The position numbers were made by a program, and so were the translations under genes. The notes under the pieces were generated by a model that saw only the letters and a list, made by a program, of their open reading frames with translations, did no database searches and was not told the origin of the DNA. Shown here piece by piece: positions 36,981 through 46,428 of a stretch of 64,000 nucleotides of DNA. Source of the DNA: Dorea_A amylophila (GTDB lineage: Bacteria; Bacillota; Clostridia; Lachnospirales; Lachnospiraceae); contig NZ_JAOQJW010000014.1 of the NCBI RefSeq assembly GCF_025567265.1, forward strand, positions 34,788-98,787, in the 5' to 3' direction. How positions within the stretch are numbered: the stretch's first letter is position 1; each line of letters starts with the position of its first letter.

Positions 36981-37024
36981 TTTTCTAAGGCTGGTTGAAA
37001 TAACATAAGAGAGGATGGACATGA

Positions 37025-37405
37025 ATGAGTAAGTATATGGTGATCACAAATAATCCGCTTGTACGATCCAGGCTGGATGATACACATGAGGTAATCTATC
37101 TGGAACTCTCTTATGAAGAACTTCTGAAGGTAGTAAGGGACAGAATTTACGAAGGCCACAGATTATTGACACATCCATTATCAGGAAGTGTAAAACCAAA
37201 GGAAACACCGTACAAATCTGTGCTGATATCTGAGAGAAAGGAGAAGGTGGATGGGGAATCTGTCAGATTGATTGAAAATGCGATTCTGGTATGTCAGAAA
37301 TTTCAAGATAAAAGTAAGTATTACAAAGAAGAAGTTTATAAGGATTTTCAATTGGTTGACTGGACTTTATTAGAGAGCGGACTGGCGTCTGCGGATGTCT
37401 GGTAG
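37025..37405 (+). CDS. grdX: GrdX-family protein
   Basis: A 126-aa protein of unknown function that is the usual first gene of glycine reductase operons. It is a small soluble alpha/beta protein; YMVITNNPLVR at the start and GHRLLTHPLSGSVKP in the middle are typical of the family as I know it. The ATG at 37025 has AGAGGATGG upstream. Confidence 0.85.
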   Translation: MSKYMVITNNPLVRSRLDDTHEVIYLELSYEELLKVVRDRIYEGHRLLTHPLSGSVKPKETPYKSVLISERKEKVDGESVRLIENAILVCQKFQDKSKYYKEEVYKDFQLVDWTLLESGLASADVW

Positions 37406-37477
37406 AAGACAGTGATAAAAGAGGTTGTAAAACGGGCAGCGTTTTATAAAAGAAGATGAAAAAAGGAGGAAAAGATC

Positions 37478-38758
37478 GTGAGATTAGAAATGGGGAATAT
37501 TTACATTAAGGATATCCAGTTTGCGGATACATCAAAGATTGAAGATGGAATCCTGTATGTAGATAAAGGAGCTGTAAAAGCGGTAGCATTGGAAGATGAG
37601 CATATCAAAACAGTCACTTTTGATATTGCGAAACCAGGGGAATCAGTAAGAATCACACCGGTAAAAGATGTGATCGAACCAAGAGTAAAAGTTGAGGGAA
37701 AAGGCGGGGTATTCCCGGGAATTATTTCAAAAGTTGATACCGTTGGTTCCGGAAAGACATATGCATTAAAAGGAATGGCTGTTGTAACAGCAGGAAGAAT
37801 CGTCGGTTTCCAGGAAGGTATCATTGACATGACCGGACCGGGAGCTGATTACACACCATTTTCCAAGACATTGAATCTTGTTATGGTCTGTGAACCTGTA
37901 GAGGGAATCAAACAGCATGAATATGAAAAGGCAGTCCGTTTCGCGGGATTCAGGGTTGCAGCGTACATCGGAGAATTAGCACGGAATCTTACACCGGATG
38001 AGACAAAAGTATATGAGACATGCGGTATCAAAGAAGGAATCACACAGTATCCGGATCTTCCGAGAGTTGCATATGTCCAGATGCTTCAAAGCCAGGGACT
38101 CTTACATGACACTTATGTATACGGAGTGGATGCAAAGAAGACACTTCCTACAATTTTAAGTCCTACAGAGATCATGGACGGAGCAATCGTTTCCGGTAAC
38201 TGTGTATCTGCATGTGATAAGAATCCTACATATGTACATGAGAATAATCCGGTTGTTCATGATCTGTTTGAAGAACATGGAAAGACACTGAACTTTGTAT
38301 GTCAGATCATTACAAATGAAAATGTATACCTTGCAGATAAAGAAAGATCTTCTGACTGGACAGCAAAACTGTGTAAGATGTTAGATCTGGATGGCGTTAT
38401 CGTATCACAGGAAGGATTTGGTAATCCGGATACAGACCTTATTATGAACTGTAAGAAGATCGAAGCAGAAGGCATCAAGACTGTAATTATTACAGATGAG
38501 TATGCCGGACGTGATGGAAAATCACAGTCTCTTGCGGACGCAGATGTGGCAGCAGATGCGGTTGTAACAGGTGGTAATGCAAATGAAGTTGTTATCCTGC
38601 CAAAACTTGATAAAGTAATTGGAACTTTAGATTATGTGACAAAGATCGCCGGAGCAAGTGAAGATACACTTCGCGAAGATGGATCTCTTGAAGTAGAACT
38701 TCAGGTCATCACAGGTGCAACAAATGAGACAGGTTTCAATAAGCTGAGTGCAAGATAG
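37478..38758 (+). CDS. grdE: Glycine/sarcosine/betaine reductase component B proprotein
   Basis: A 426-aa proprotein that is cut to alpha and beta chains; the new N-terminus becomes a pyruvoyl group that binds the substrate amino group as a Schiff base. The likely processing Cys is in SGNCVSACDKNPTY (about residue 242), as in Gottschalkia/Eubacterium enzymes. The start is GTG at 37478 after AAAGGAGGA. It works with GrdB, which holds the selenocysteine of component B. It is 18 bases from grdB. Confidence 0.93.
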   Translation: MRLEMGNIYIKDIQFADTSKIEDGILYVDKGAVKAVALEDEHIKTVTFDIAKPGESVRITPVKDVIEPRVKVEGKGGVFPGIISKVDTVGSGKTYALKGMAVVTAGRIVGFQEGIIDMTGPGADYTPFSKTLNLVMVCEPVEGIKQHEYEKAVRFAGFRVAAYIGELARNLTPDETKVYETCGIKEGITQYPDLPRVAYVQMLQSQGLLHDTYVYGVDAKKTLPTILSPTEIMDGAIVSGNCVSACDKNPTYVHENNPVVHDLFEEHGKTLNFVCQIITNENVYLADKERSSDWTAKLCKMLDLDGVIVSQEGFGNPDTDLIMNCKKIEAEGIKTVIITDEYAGRDGKSQSLADADVAADAVVTGGNANEVVILPKLDKVIGTLDYVTKIAGASEDTLREDGSLEVELQVITGATNETGFNKLSAR

Positions 38759-38776
38759 AAGAGGGAGGATAAGAAT

Positions 38777-40087
38777 ATGTCTAAGATAAAAGTAGTTCAT
38801 TATATCAACCAGTTCTTTGCACAGATTGGTGGAGAGGAAAAAGCAGACTATCCTGCAGAAATTCGTGTTGGGGAAGTTGTAGGACCTGGTCTGGCACTGA
38901 CACAGAATTTTAAAGATGAAGCAGAGATTATTGCAACAGTTATTTGCGGAGATTCTTACTTCAATGAGAACCTTGAAAAAGCAAAAGCAGATATTCTTGC
39001 AATGGTAAAAGAGCAGGCACCGGATGTATTTATTGCAGGACCGGCATTCAATGCAGGACGTTATGGTGTGGCTTGCGGTACAATTGCGGCAGCTGTTCAG
39101 GAGGAACTTGGAATTCCTGCAGTTACAGGTATGTATGTAGAAAACCCTGGAGCAGATATGTTCAAGAATGATGTCTACATGATCTCAACAAAGAACAGTG
39201 CGGCAGGTATGAGGGATGCAGTGAAGAAACTTGCTCCGTTGGCAGTGAAACTAGCAAAAGGAGAAAAAATCGGTTCATCTGCAGAAGAAGGATATATCCC
39301 AAATGGTGTACGTGTAAACTTCTTCGAAAAAGAAAGAGGATCCAAACGTGCCGTTAAGATGCTGATCAAGAAATTGAATGACAAGCCATATGTAACAGAA
39401 TATCCGATGCCGAATTTTGACAGAGTAGAACCAAATCCGGCAGTGAAGGATCTTGCACATGCGAAGATTGCCCTGGTTACTTCCGGTGGTATCGTTCCAA
39501 AGGGAAACCCGGACCACATAGAAAGTTCAAGTGCTTCTCACTATGGAGAGTATGATATTACAGGAGTTACAGATCTTACAGAAGAGACATATGAGACTGC
39601 ACATGGCGGATATGATCCGGTATATGCGAATGAAGATCCGGACCGTGTACTTCCGGTAGATGTTCTTCGCGATATGGAAAAAGAAGGTGTGATCGGATCG
39701 CTTCATCATCTGTTCTATACAACTGTAGGAAATGGAACATCTGTAGCATCCGCAAAAGCATTTGCAGCAGAGTATTCGCAGAAATTAAAGGCTGACGGAG
39801 TAGATGCCGTTATCCTGACCTCCACCTGAGGTACCTGTACTCGTTGCGGTGCAACGATGGTAAAAGAAATCGAAAGAGCAGGAATTCCTGTTGTACATAT
39901 CTGTACAGTTACTCCGATTTCTATGACAGTTGGTGCAAATAGAATCGTACCGGCGATCGCTATTCCACATCCACTCGGTAATCCGGCACTGGATCAGGAA
40001 GAAGAAAAGAAATTACGCCGTGGAATCGTAGAAAAAGCTCTGGAAGCTTTGACTACGGAAGTTGACGGACAGAAAGTTTTTGAATAG
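38777..40087 (+). CDS. grdB: Glycine/sarcosine/betaine reductase component B gamma subunit, selenoprotein
   Basis: A 436-residue selenoprotein read through an in-frame TGA at 39827-39829 as selenocysteine 351. The frame continues intact after TGA as GTCTRCGATMVKEIERAG to the TAG-ended C-terminus at 40087, and the U-x-x-C arrangement (Sec351, Cys354) is the family's catalytic site that takes the carboxymethyl group from glycine. A stem CGTTGC/GCAACG with a GGT loop lies 12-29 bases past the TGA, as expected for a bacterial SECIS. Ordinary annotation would stop it at 350 residues. Confidence 0.95.
39842..39856 (+). promoter_or_regulatory. SECIS-like hairpin of grdB
   Basis: CGTTGC at 39842-39847 pairs with GCAACG at 39851-39856 around loop GGT. 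It sits 12 bases after the TGA, the position and loop type used by bacterial SelB. It is within the coding sequence, as in formate dehydrogenase genes. Confidence 0.75.
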
Positions 40088-40120
40088 TACATGTGAATAT
40101 AGAAGGAGATATAACGTAAA

Positions 40121-41065
40121 ATGAGTGAGATTTATGACGTTATCATTCTGGGTGCAGGTCCTGCCGGTCTGGCGGCGGGGCTGTATGCAGGAAGAAGTCG
40201 GCTCAATGTTCTGATCATCGAAAAAGGTCAGGATGGAGGTCAGATCGCAATTACTGACGAGATTGAAAATTATCCGGGTCAGATTGTAGAAGGGGAATCC
40301 GGACCATCCCTGATTGCAAGAATGACAGAGCAGGCAGAAAAATTCGGGGCAAAAAGGGTATCCGATATGATTAAAGAAGTAGAACTTGAAGGAGAGGTCA
40401 AGGTTCTTAAGAGCGAAAAGAATGAATATCGCGGAAAAAATGTGATCATTGCAACGGGCGCACATGCAAGACCGATCGGATGCAAAGGAGAAGGACAGTT
40501 CAGGGGAAAAGGTGTTTCTTATTGTGCAACATGTGATGCGAACTTTTTTGAAGATTTTGAAGTATATGTAGTCGGCGGTGGGGATTCCGCGGTAGAAGAG
40601 GCTATGTATCTGACAAAATTCGCAAGAAAAGTTACGATCATTCACAGAAGAGATGAACTGCGGGCTGCAAAATCAATTCAGGAAAAAGCATTTAAGAATC
40701 CGAAGCTTTTCTTTATGTGGGACAGTGTCGTAGAAGAACTGGAAGGTGACGACATCCTTCAGGCAATGTATGTGAAGAATGTTAAGACCGGAGAAGTAAC
40801 AAAAGTCGAAGCAGATCCGGAAGACGGAATGTTCGGGCTGTTCGGATTTATCGGAACGGTTCCGAATACAAAGATCTTTGAAGGAATCATTGATATGGAT
40901 GAAAGAGGGTACATTAAGACGGATGCTGATATGCATACCAATATTCCGGGGGTATATGCAGCGGGAGATGTACGTGTAAAGAGCCTGCGTCAGGTGGTAA
41001 CAGCGGCAGCAGATGGTGCGATCGCAGCTGTTCAGGTCGAACGCAGCATGTCAGATTATTTTTAG
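40121..41065 (+). CDS. trxB: Thioredoxin reductase
   Basis: A 314-aa flavoenzyme moving electrons from NAD(P)H to the glycine-reductase thioredoxin. FAD motif GAGPAGLAAG near residue 11, the redox pair CATC in YCATCDANFF, and NAD(P)H motif GGGDSAVEEA near 152 are all present, as is the C-terminal GVYAAGDVR. Its place inside the grd operon ties it to that pathway. Confidence 0.95.
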   Translation: MSEIYDVIILGAGPAGLAAGLYAGRSRLNVLIIEKGQDGGQIAITDEIENYPGQIVEGESGPSLIARMTEQAEKFGAKRVSDMIKEVELEGEVKVLKSEKNEYRGKNVIIATGAHARPIGCKGEGQFRGKGVSYCATCDANFFEDFEVYVVGGGDSAVEEAMYLTKFARKVTIIHRRDELRAAKSIQEKAFKNPKLFFMWDSVVEELEGDDILQAMYVKNVKTGEVTKVEADPEDGMFGLFGFIGTVPNTKIFEGIIDMDERGYIKTDADMHTNIPGVYAAGDVRVKSLRQVVTAAADGAIAAVQVERSMSDYF

Positions 41066-41118
41066 GAGAAACTCCGGAATTTAACCGGGTCATTATAATA
41101 AAAAGGAGGAGAAATGAC

Positions 41119-41436
41119 ATGATAGATGTAGATAAGACTACGTTTGAAGAAGAAGTATTAAAAGCAGAAGGTTATGTATTTGTTGACTTTTATGGAGATG
41201 GATGTGTTCCTTGTCAGGCACTGATGCCGAAGGTACATGAATTTGCAGATACTTATGGGGACAAGCTCAAATTCACATCGTTAAATACAACAAAAGCACG
41301 CCGTCTTGCAATTGCCCAGAAAGTTCTTGGACTTCCTGTAATGGCAATCTATAAAGACGGGGAAAAAGTAGAAGAGCTGGTAAAAGATGACTGTACAGCT
41401 GAAGCAATTGAAGCAATGATTAAGAAATATATCTGA
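41119..41436 (+). CDS. trxA: Thioredoxin of the glycine reductase system
   Basis: A 105-aa thioredoxin. The active site is CVPC in DGCVPCQAL, not the usual WCGPC; this GCVPC form is characteristic of thioredoxins encoded with glycine reductase. It reduces the selenoprotein GrdA after each cycle. Start ATG at 41119 follows AAAGGAGG. It lies between trxB and grdA. Confidence 0.93.
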   Translation: MIDVDKTTFEEEVLKAEGYVFVDFYGDGCVPCQALMPKVHEFADTYGDKLKFTSLNTTKARRLAIAQKVLGLPVMAIYKDGEKVEELVKDDCTAEAIEAMIKKYI

Positions 41437-41513
41437 TTCTCGAGAGGTAATTTCTAAATCATAGATGAATGACCTTGATAAGGTTTAAATAAAAAAGAAA
41501 GGAGATCGTAATT

Positions 41514-41975
41514 ATGGCTATTTTAGAAGGGAAAAAAGCAATAATTATCGGAGACCGTGATGGAATTCCGGGACCGGCTATCGCAGAATGTGTAAAAACT
41601 GCAGGTGCTGAGATCGTATTCTCATCTACGGAATGTTTCGTCTGAACGAGCGCAGGCGCAATGGATCTGGAAAACCAGAAGAGAGTAAAAGAATTCGCTG
41701 AAGAATATGGTGCAGAGAACTTGGTAGTAGTTCTTGGTGCAGCAGAAGGAGAGGCTGCAGGTCTTGCAGCTGAGACTGTAACTTTAGGCGATCCTACTTT
41801 CGCAGGTCCATTGACAGGGGTCCAGCTTGGACTCACGGTATATCACGTATGCGAACCAGAGATGAAAGAAGAGTTTGACGAAGCGGTTTATGATGAGCAG
41901 GTAAGCATGATGGAAATGGTATTAGATGTTGATGATATCATTTCTGAGATGCAGGCTATCAGAGATCAGTTATAG
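41514..41975 (+). CDS. grdA: Glycine reductase protein A, selenoprotein
   Basis: A 153-residue selenoprotein that carries the carboxymethyl group from component B to C. The in-frame TGA at 41643-41645 encodes selenocysteine 44 in the C-F-V-U motif (Cys41, Sec44), and reading continues as TSAGAMDLENQ to 41975. The start ATG at 41514 follows AAAGGAGATC. Any annotation ignoring selenocysteine would lose the first 44 residues or split the gene. A compact GCG-CAGG-CGC fold directly after the TGA may be the SECIS. Confidence 0.95.
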
Positions 41976-41997
41976 TCCGAAGTTTCTCATACGAATG

Positions 41998-42041
41998 AAA
42001 AGGACAGGTCCGTTGTGTTCCTACAGGGACTGTCCTTTTTC
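41998..42041 (+). terminator. Terminator between grdA and grdC
   Basis: AAAAGGACAG (41998-42007) pairs with CTGTCCTTTT (42030-42039), followed by TC. It probably makes grdCD expression lower than that of grdA and upstream genes. Confidence 0.8.
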
Positions 42042-42089
42042 TAAATTTCAGGGTATTTATTTTGAGGTAAATGGAAAGGTGGATAACCA

Positions 42090-43628
42090 ATGAACAGTGT
42101 AATTAAAGGGGCAAGTTATGTATTAGTACATACACCAGATATGGTTTTATACAACGGAACAACACAGACAACAGAAAGAGTTGTGAATCCGGATTCGGAA
42201 TATTTAAAAGCAGTACCGGAGCATCTCCGTTCTTATGAAGAGGCAGTGTCTTACTGGCCGAACCAGACTTATATCGGTAATGCACATCCGGATGAACTTG
42301 CCGAAATAGAATTCCCGTATTATGACAAGAAAAAAGAAGGGGCAGAACGTTACGGAAAATATGGAGAGATCATGCCGGAAGAAGAATTCTTGCTTCTGGT
42401 ACAGGCATGTGATATGTTCGAAGTAGTGAGACTGGACAAAGCATTTGTTGAAAAATATAAAGAAACATTTGCCAAAGATCCGGTAATCTCTGATGACATA
42501 GTTGAAAAAATCCATGAAGGGGTGGAACTTTCTGAGATCGAAACGCTGATCAGCGAAGATCATGCGGAACCATTATATTTTGAGCATCAGTTAGTGGGCT
42601 GTGTAAAACCGGCACATGACATTGATGTGAACCTGTCTTCTCATGTTATGCATGAAAATCTTATGAGCAAGGCTTCCAGTGTACTTGCCCTTCTCTATGC
42701 TGTGAAGAATGCAGGAATTGAGAAATCAGATGTTGAATATGTAATTGACTGTGCGGAAGAAGCTTGTGGAGATATGAACCAAAGAGGCGGCGGTAACTTT
42801 GCGAAGGCGGCAGCAGAGGTGGCAGGTCTTGTCAATGCAACCGGATCAGATGCCAGAGGATTCTGTGCAGCACCGACACATGCACTGATCGAGGCAGCCG
42901 CACTGGTAAAAGCGGGCGCGTATAAGACGGTTGTCGTTACAGCAGGAGGCTGTACTGCAAAACTTGGTATGAACGGAAAAGATCATGTAAAGAAAGGCCT
43001 TCCGATCCTGGAAGACTGCCTGGGAGGATTTGCAGTTGTTGTATCTGAGAATGACGGAGTGAATCCGGAGATTGATCTCGGAATGCTTGGACGCCACAGT
43101 GTGGGAACCGGTTCTGCACCGCAGAATGTAATCGGAAGCCTGGTAGCAGACCCGCTTGACCGTGCAGGAATGAAAATTACGGATATCGATAAATTCTCAC
43201 CGGAGATGCAGAATCCGGATATCACAAAACCGGCAGGAGCAGGAGATGTACCGCTTGCCAATTATAAGATGATCGGTGCACTGGCTGTTAAGAGAGGCGA
43301 GCTGGACAGAAAAGAACTTGCAAACTTTACAAAAGAACATGGCCTGACCGGATGGGCACCGACACAGGGTCACATTCCTTCCGGTGTCCCATATGTAGGA
43401 TTTGCAAGAGAAGACATTCTGGATGGAAAGATTAAGAATGCAATGATCATCGGAAAAGGAAGCCTGTTCCTTGGACGTATGACGAACCTTTTCGATGGGG
43501 TATCATTCGTTATTCATGGCAATACAGCAGCTGTACAGGAAGAAGCTGCCGGTGTATCTGAGGAAGAAGTAAAGGGACTGATCGCAAAGGCGATGAAAGA
43601 ATTTGCAGCAACCCTGATGGCTGAATAG
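42090..43628 (+). CDS. grdC: Glycine reductase component C beta subunit
   Basis: A 512-aa thiolase/FabH-fold protein forming component C with GrdD, which releases acetyl phosphate from the carboxymethyl-selenoether/acetyl thioester. It has the FabH-like DAR-GFCAAPTHALIEAAALVK region with a conserved Cys for the acetyl thioester, and VTAGGCTAKLGMNGKDH. Start ATG after AAAGGTGG. grdD follows 13 bases later. Confidence 0.92.
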   Translation: MNSVIKGASYVLVHTPDMVLYNGTTQTTERVVNPDSEYLKAVPEHLRSYEEAVSYWPNQTYIGNAHPDELAEIEFPYYDKKKEGAERYGKYGEIMPEEEFLLLVQACDMFEVVRLDKAFVEKYKETFAKDPVISDDIVEKIHEGVELSEIETLISEDHAEPLYFEHQLVGCVKPAHDIDVNLSSHVMHENLMSKASSVLALLYAVKNAGIEKSDVEYVIDCAEEACGDMNQRGGGNFAKAAAEVAGLVNATGSDARGFCAAPTHALIEAAALVKAGAYKTVVVTAGGCTAKLGMNGKDHVKKGLPILEDCLGGFAVVVSENDGVNPEIDLGMLGRHSVGTGSAPQNVIGSLVADPLDRAGMKITDIDKFSPEMQNPDITKPAGAGDVPLANYKMIGALAVKRGELDRKELANFTKEHGLTGWAPTQGHIPSGVPYVGFAREDILDGKIKNAMIIGKGSLFLGRMTNLFDGVSFVIHGNTAAVQEEAAGVSEEEVKGLIAKAMKEFAATLMAE

Positions 43629-43640
43629 GGGGTGTGCAGG

Positions 43641-44795
43641 ATGGCAGATAAGATTGAAAAAATCATTGCAGACACATTTCTGCAGATGGCAGAAGGTCTG
43701 GAGACCGGAAACTTTGGAAAGAAACCGAGGATTGCACTGACCGGAATGGGTAGCGAACATGGAGAAGAGAATGCCATGGAAGCCGCAAAGATGGCAGCAA
43801 AAGATGGAATTGACGTATATTATATCGGAACACTGGAAGCAGATGGCATTACTACCGTGAAGGTGGCAGATGATGAAGAAGGCCATAAGAAGATGGAAGA
43901 ATTACTTGCATCGCATGAAATAGACGGTGCGGTAACGATGCATTTCCCATTCCCAATCGGGGTATCGACGGTTGGACGTGTTGTGACTCCGGCGAAGGGA
44001 AGAGAGATGTTCATTGCCAATACAACCGGAACTTCCAGTTCAGACCGTATAGAAGGAATGATCAAAAATACAATCTATGGAATCATAGCTGCAAAGGCGT
44101 GTGGTAAGGAGCATCCGACAGTGGGAATCCTGAATGTGGATGGTGCACGCCAGACGGAGATGGCATTAAAAGAACTTGAGAAAAACGGATACGACATTAC
44201 GTTTGCTGAATCAGCAAGAGCTGACGGGGGGTGTGTAATGCGTGGAAATGATGTACTGCAGGGAACACCGGACATTATGGTATGTGATTCGCTGACCGGA
44301 AATATCATGGTGAAGATGTTATCTTCTTACACAACAGGAGGCAGCTTTGAAGCATCCGGATATGGTTATGGCCCTGGTGTCGGGGAAGGTTATGAACAGC
44401 TGGTTATGATTGTATCCAGGGCGTCAGGAGCACCAGTGATCGCAGGCGCAATCCGTTATGCGGCGGAGCTGGTAAAAAGTAAAGTATTTGAGATCGCAAA
44501 GAAAGAATTTGTAGCAGCAGACAAAGCCGGTTTAAAAGATATCCTGGCGGCAAGAAAACAGATGTCGAAACCGGCATCGGAAGCCATAGAAGTAAAGGCT
44601 CCGCCAAAAGAGATCGTGACATCCCAGATTGCGGGAATAGAAGTTATGGATCTGGAAGATGCGGTGAAAGTACTGTGGAAGCAGAACATCTATGCAGAGA
44701 GCGGAATGGGCTGTACAGGACCGATTATCCGTGTGTCTGATGCGAATCTTGCAAAGGCAGAAGAGGAGCTTAAAAAGGCAGGATATATCAATTAA
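43641..44795 (+). CDS. grdD: Glycine reductase component C alpha subunit
   Basis: A 384-aa PlsX-like protein that completes component C and forms acetyl phosphate with phosphate. ALTGMGSEHGEENAMEA near the start and TGTSSSDRIEGMIKN mid-protein fit the family. An in-frame GTG at 43632 is possible, but the ATG at 43641 stands 8 bases after AGGGGG and is preferred. It is the last gene of the operon. Confidence 0.92.
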   Translation: MADKIEKIIADTFLQMAEGLETGNFGKKPRIALTGMGSEHGEENAMEAAKMAAKDGIDVYYIGTLEADGITTVKVADDEEGHKKMEELLASHEIDGAVTMHFPFPIGVSTVGRVVTPAKGREMFIANTTGTSSSDRIEGMIKNTIYGIIAAKACGKEHPTVGILNVDGARQTEMALKELEKNGYDITFAESARADGGCVMRGNDVLQGTPDIMVCDSLTGNIMVKMLSSYTTGGSFEASGYGYGPGVGEGYEQLVMIVSRASGAPVIAGAIRYAAELVKSKVFEIAKKEFVAADKAGLKDILAARKQMSKPASEAIEVKAPPKEIVTSQIAGIEVMDLEDAVKVLWKQNIYAESGMGCTGPIIRVSDANLAKAEEELKKAGYIN

Positions 44796-44841
44796 AGGAT
44801 AACGGAATCCAATGGTTTGAGTGAAAAAATAAGAATAAATA

Positions 44842-44890
44842 CGGGAGTGGAAGAATCAATAGAAAGATTCTTCCACTCCCGGTATTTTTT
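44842..44890. terminator. Strong bidirectional terminator after grdD
   Basis: A perfect 16-bp stem (CGGGAGTGGAAGAATC at 44842-44857 with 44866-44881) and TATTTTTT on the plus side; the minus side also reads into a T-rich stretch. It separates grdD from the converging sstT. Confidence 0.93.
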
Positions 44891-44898
44891 AATATGGA

Positions 44899-44925
44899 AT
44901 AGAAGCTGCCGGTGGCAGCTTCTAT
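44899..44925 (-). terminator. Hairpin at the end of sstT
   Basis: ATAGAAGCTGCC (44899-44910) pairs perfectly with 44914-44925 around a three-base loop, four bases past the stop of the minus-strand sstT. The T tail is weak. Confidence 0.6.
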
Positions 44926-44928
44926 GTA

Positions 44929-46149
44929 TTATTTCCGACCGCGAAGTCTCTTTTCACGGATATCAGCAATGGCTGTATAAAGTACATCGGATGAAGAATT
45001 GAGGCCTGTCTCACAGGAATCCTGGATAACTCCGATGATAAATCCAACACCGACAGCCTGCATGGCAACATCATTCGGTACACCGAAGAGGCTGCAGGCC
45101 ATAGGGATAAGAAGAAGAGATCCGCCGGCAACTCCGGAAGCACCTGCGGCACTTAATGCAGCAAGTACACAGAGAATGATCGATGTAAGAAAATCTACAT
45201 GGATATCCAGTGTATGAGCGGTAGATAAAGCCATTACAGAGATTGTGATCGCAGCCCCTGCCATGTTGATCGTAGCTCCAAGTGGAATGGAGATAGAGTA
45301 GGTATCTTCGTCCAGACCAAGTTTCTTACAAAGTTCCATATTAACCGGAATATTGGCAGCAGAACTTCTGGTGAAGAATGCTGTGATAAAGCTTCCTTTC
45401 AGACAGGTAAATACCAGTGGAAATGGGTTCTGTTTTGTGAAAATAAATACAATGACTGGATTGATAATGAAGATAACAACAGCCATACTTCCAACCAGAA
45501 CGAGGATTAACTTTCCATAAGAAAGTAATGCATCCAGTCCCTGTTCTGAAATCGTAGAGAAGATCAGTCCCATGATACCGAACGGAGCACAGTTGATGAT
45601 CCACTGAACTGCGGTCGCCGTTGCATCGGAAATGTTCTCCAGTGCATCTTTTGTTCCCTTGTTCGCATGTTTTAATGCAATTCCAAAAATAACTGCCCAG
45701 AAAAGAATACCGATATAATTAGCATTGACAATGGAATCAACCGGATTCTTAACGAGATTGTTCAAAAGGTTGGTGAGCACTTCCGCAATTCCGCTTGGCG
45801 GAGTGATATCGGTAGCAGAAGCAGTGTCTGTAAAGGTCAGTGTTACTGGGAATAACCGGCAGGCAATAACGGCTACAAAGGCAGATACAAGGTTACCAAC
45901 CATGTACAAAATGATAATAAATTTTAAATTGGTCTTCTGACCAGACTTCATGTGGCAGAGTGCACTCATAACCAGGAAGAATACCAGAAGCGGGGCGATT
46001 CCTTTCAGTGCTCCGACGAACATGGTTCCGAGAATCGAGATTACGGATGCCTGCGGAACAACAAGACCAAGAACCAGACCAATGATCAATCCGCAGATGA
46101 TCCGTTTGATTAGGCTGATGCTGTTCCATTTTTTGATTAAATCTTTCAT
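44929..46149 (-). CDS. sstT: Sodium:serine/threonine symporter (SstT-type, DAACS family)
   Basis: A 406-aa membrane protein of the dicarboxylate/amino acid:cation symporter family. The hairpin-loop segment with TRSSAANIPVNMELCKKLGL and the NMAGAAITISVMAL motif fit SstT, which imports serine and threonine with Na+. The frame is open to 46320, but the upstream residues are low in quality; the ATG at 46149 gives the normal length. It lies beside tdh-kbl, which break down threonine, supporting threonine as cargo. Confidence 0.88.
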   Translation of the reverse strand: MKDLIKKWNSISLIKRIICGLIIGLVLGLVVPQASVISILGTMFVGALKGIAPLLVFFLVMSALCHMKSGQKTNLKFIIILYMVGNLVSAFVAVIACRLFPVTLTFTDTASATDITPPSGIAEVLTNLLNNLVKNPVDSIVNANYIGILFWAVIFGIALKHANKGTKDALENISDATATAVQWIINCAPFGIMGLIFSTISEQGLDALLSYGKLILVLVGSMAVVIFIINPVIVFIFTKQNPFPLVFTCLKGSFITAFFTRSSAANIPVNMELCKKLGLDEDTYSISIPLGATINMAGAAITISVMALSTAHTLDIHVDFLTSIILCVLAALSAAGASGVAGGSLLLIPMACSLFGVPNDVAMQAVGVGFIIGVIQDSCETGLNSSSDVLYTAIADIREKRLRGRK

Positions 46150-46338
46150 TGTTTTTTTGGCAGGATTTTTTTGAATCCCGCACCCCTCTCTTTTGTTTTT
46201 TTGCTTTTCGCAAGTATGATTATGATTATACAGGAAAAGAGCAGGAAAGTAAATATTATTTTTGGTGCAAAATGACAAGAAAAAGGAAAAAGTATGTGAA
46301 AAAATTGTCATATTAAACAAAAAAATATCGTTTAGAGG

Positions 46339-46367
46339 TTGTGCATATGCAGTAAGAGTGGTATAAT
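46339..46367 (+). promoter_or_regulatory. Promoter of tdh-kbl
   Basis: TTGTGC at 46339-46344 and TATAAT at 46362-46367, 17 bp apart. A short hairpin CCATC/GATGG (46391-46406) followed by GTTTTTGG then lies just before the GGGAGG ribosome site and could attenuate. Confidence 0.55.
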
Positions 46368-46428
46368 AACCATTGTTAATAAAGAGATTGCCATCTGGGG
46401 AGATGGTGTTTTTGGGAGGTCATATAAT

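Noticed and set aside
38777..39829. GrdB ending as a 350-residue protein
   Set aside because: The TGA is followed in frame by conserved GrdB sequence to 40087 and by a SECIS-like hairpin, so it is a selenocysteine codon.
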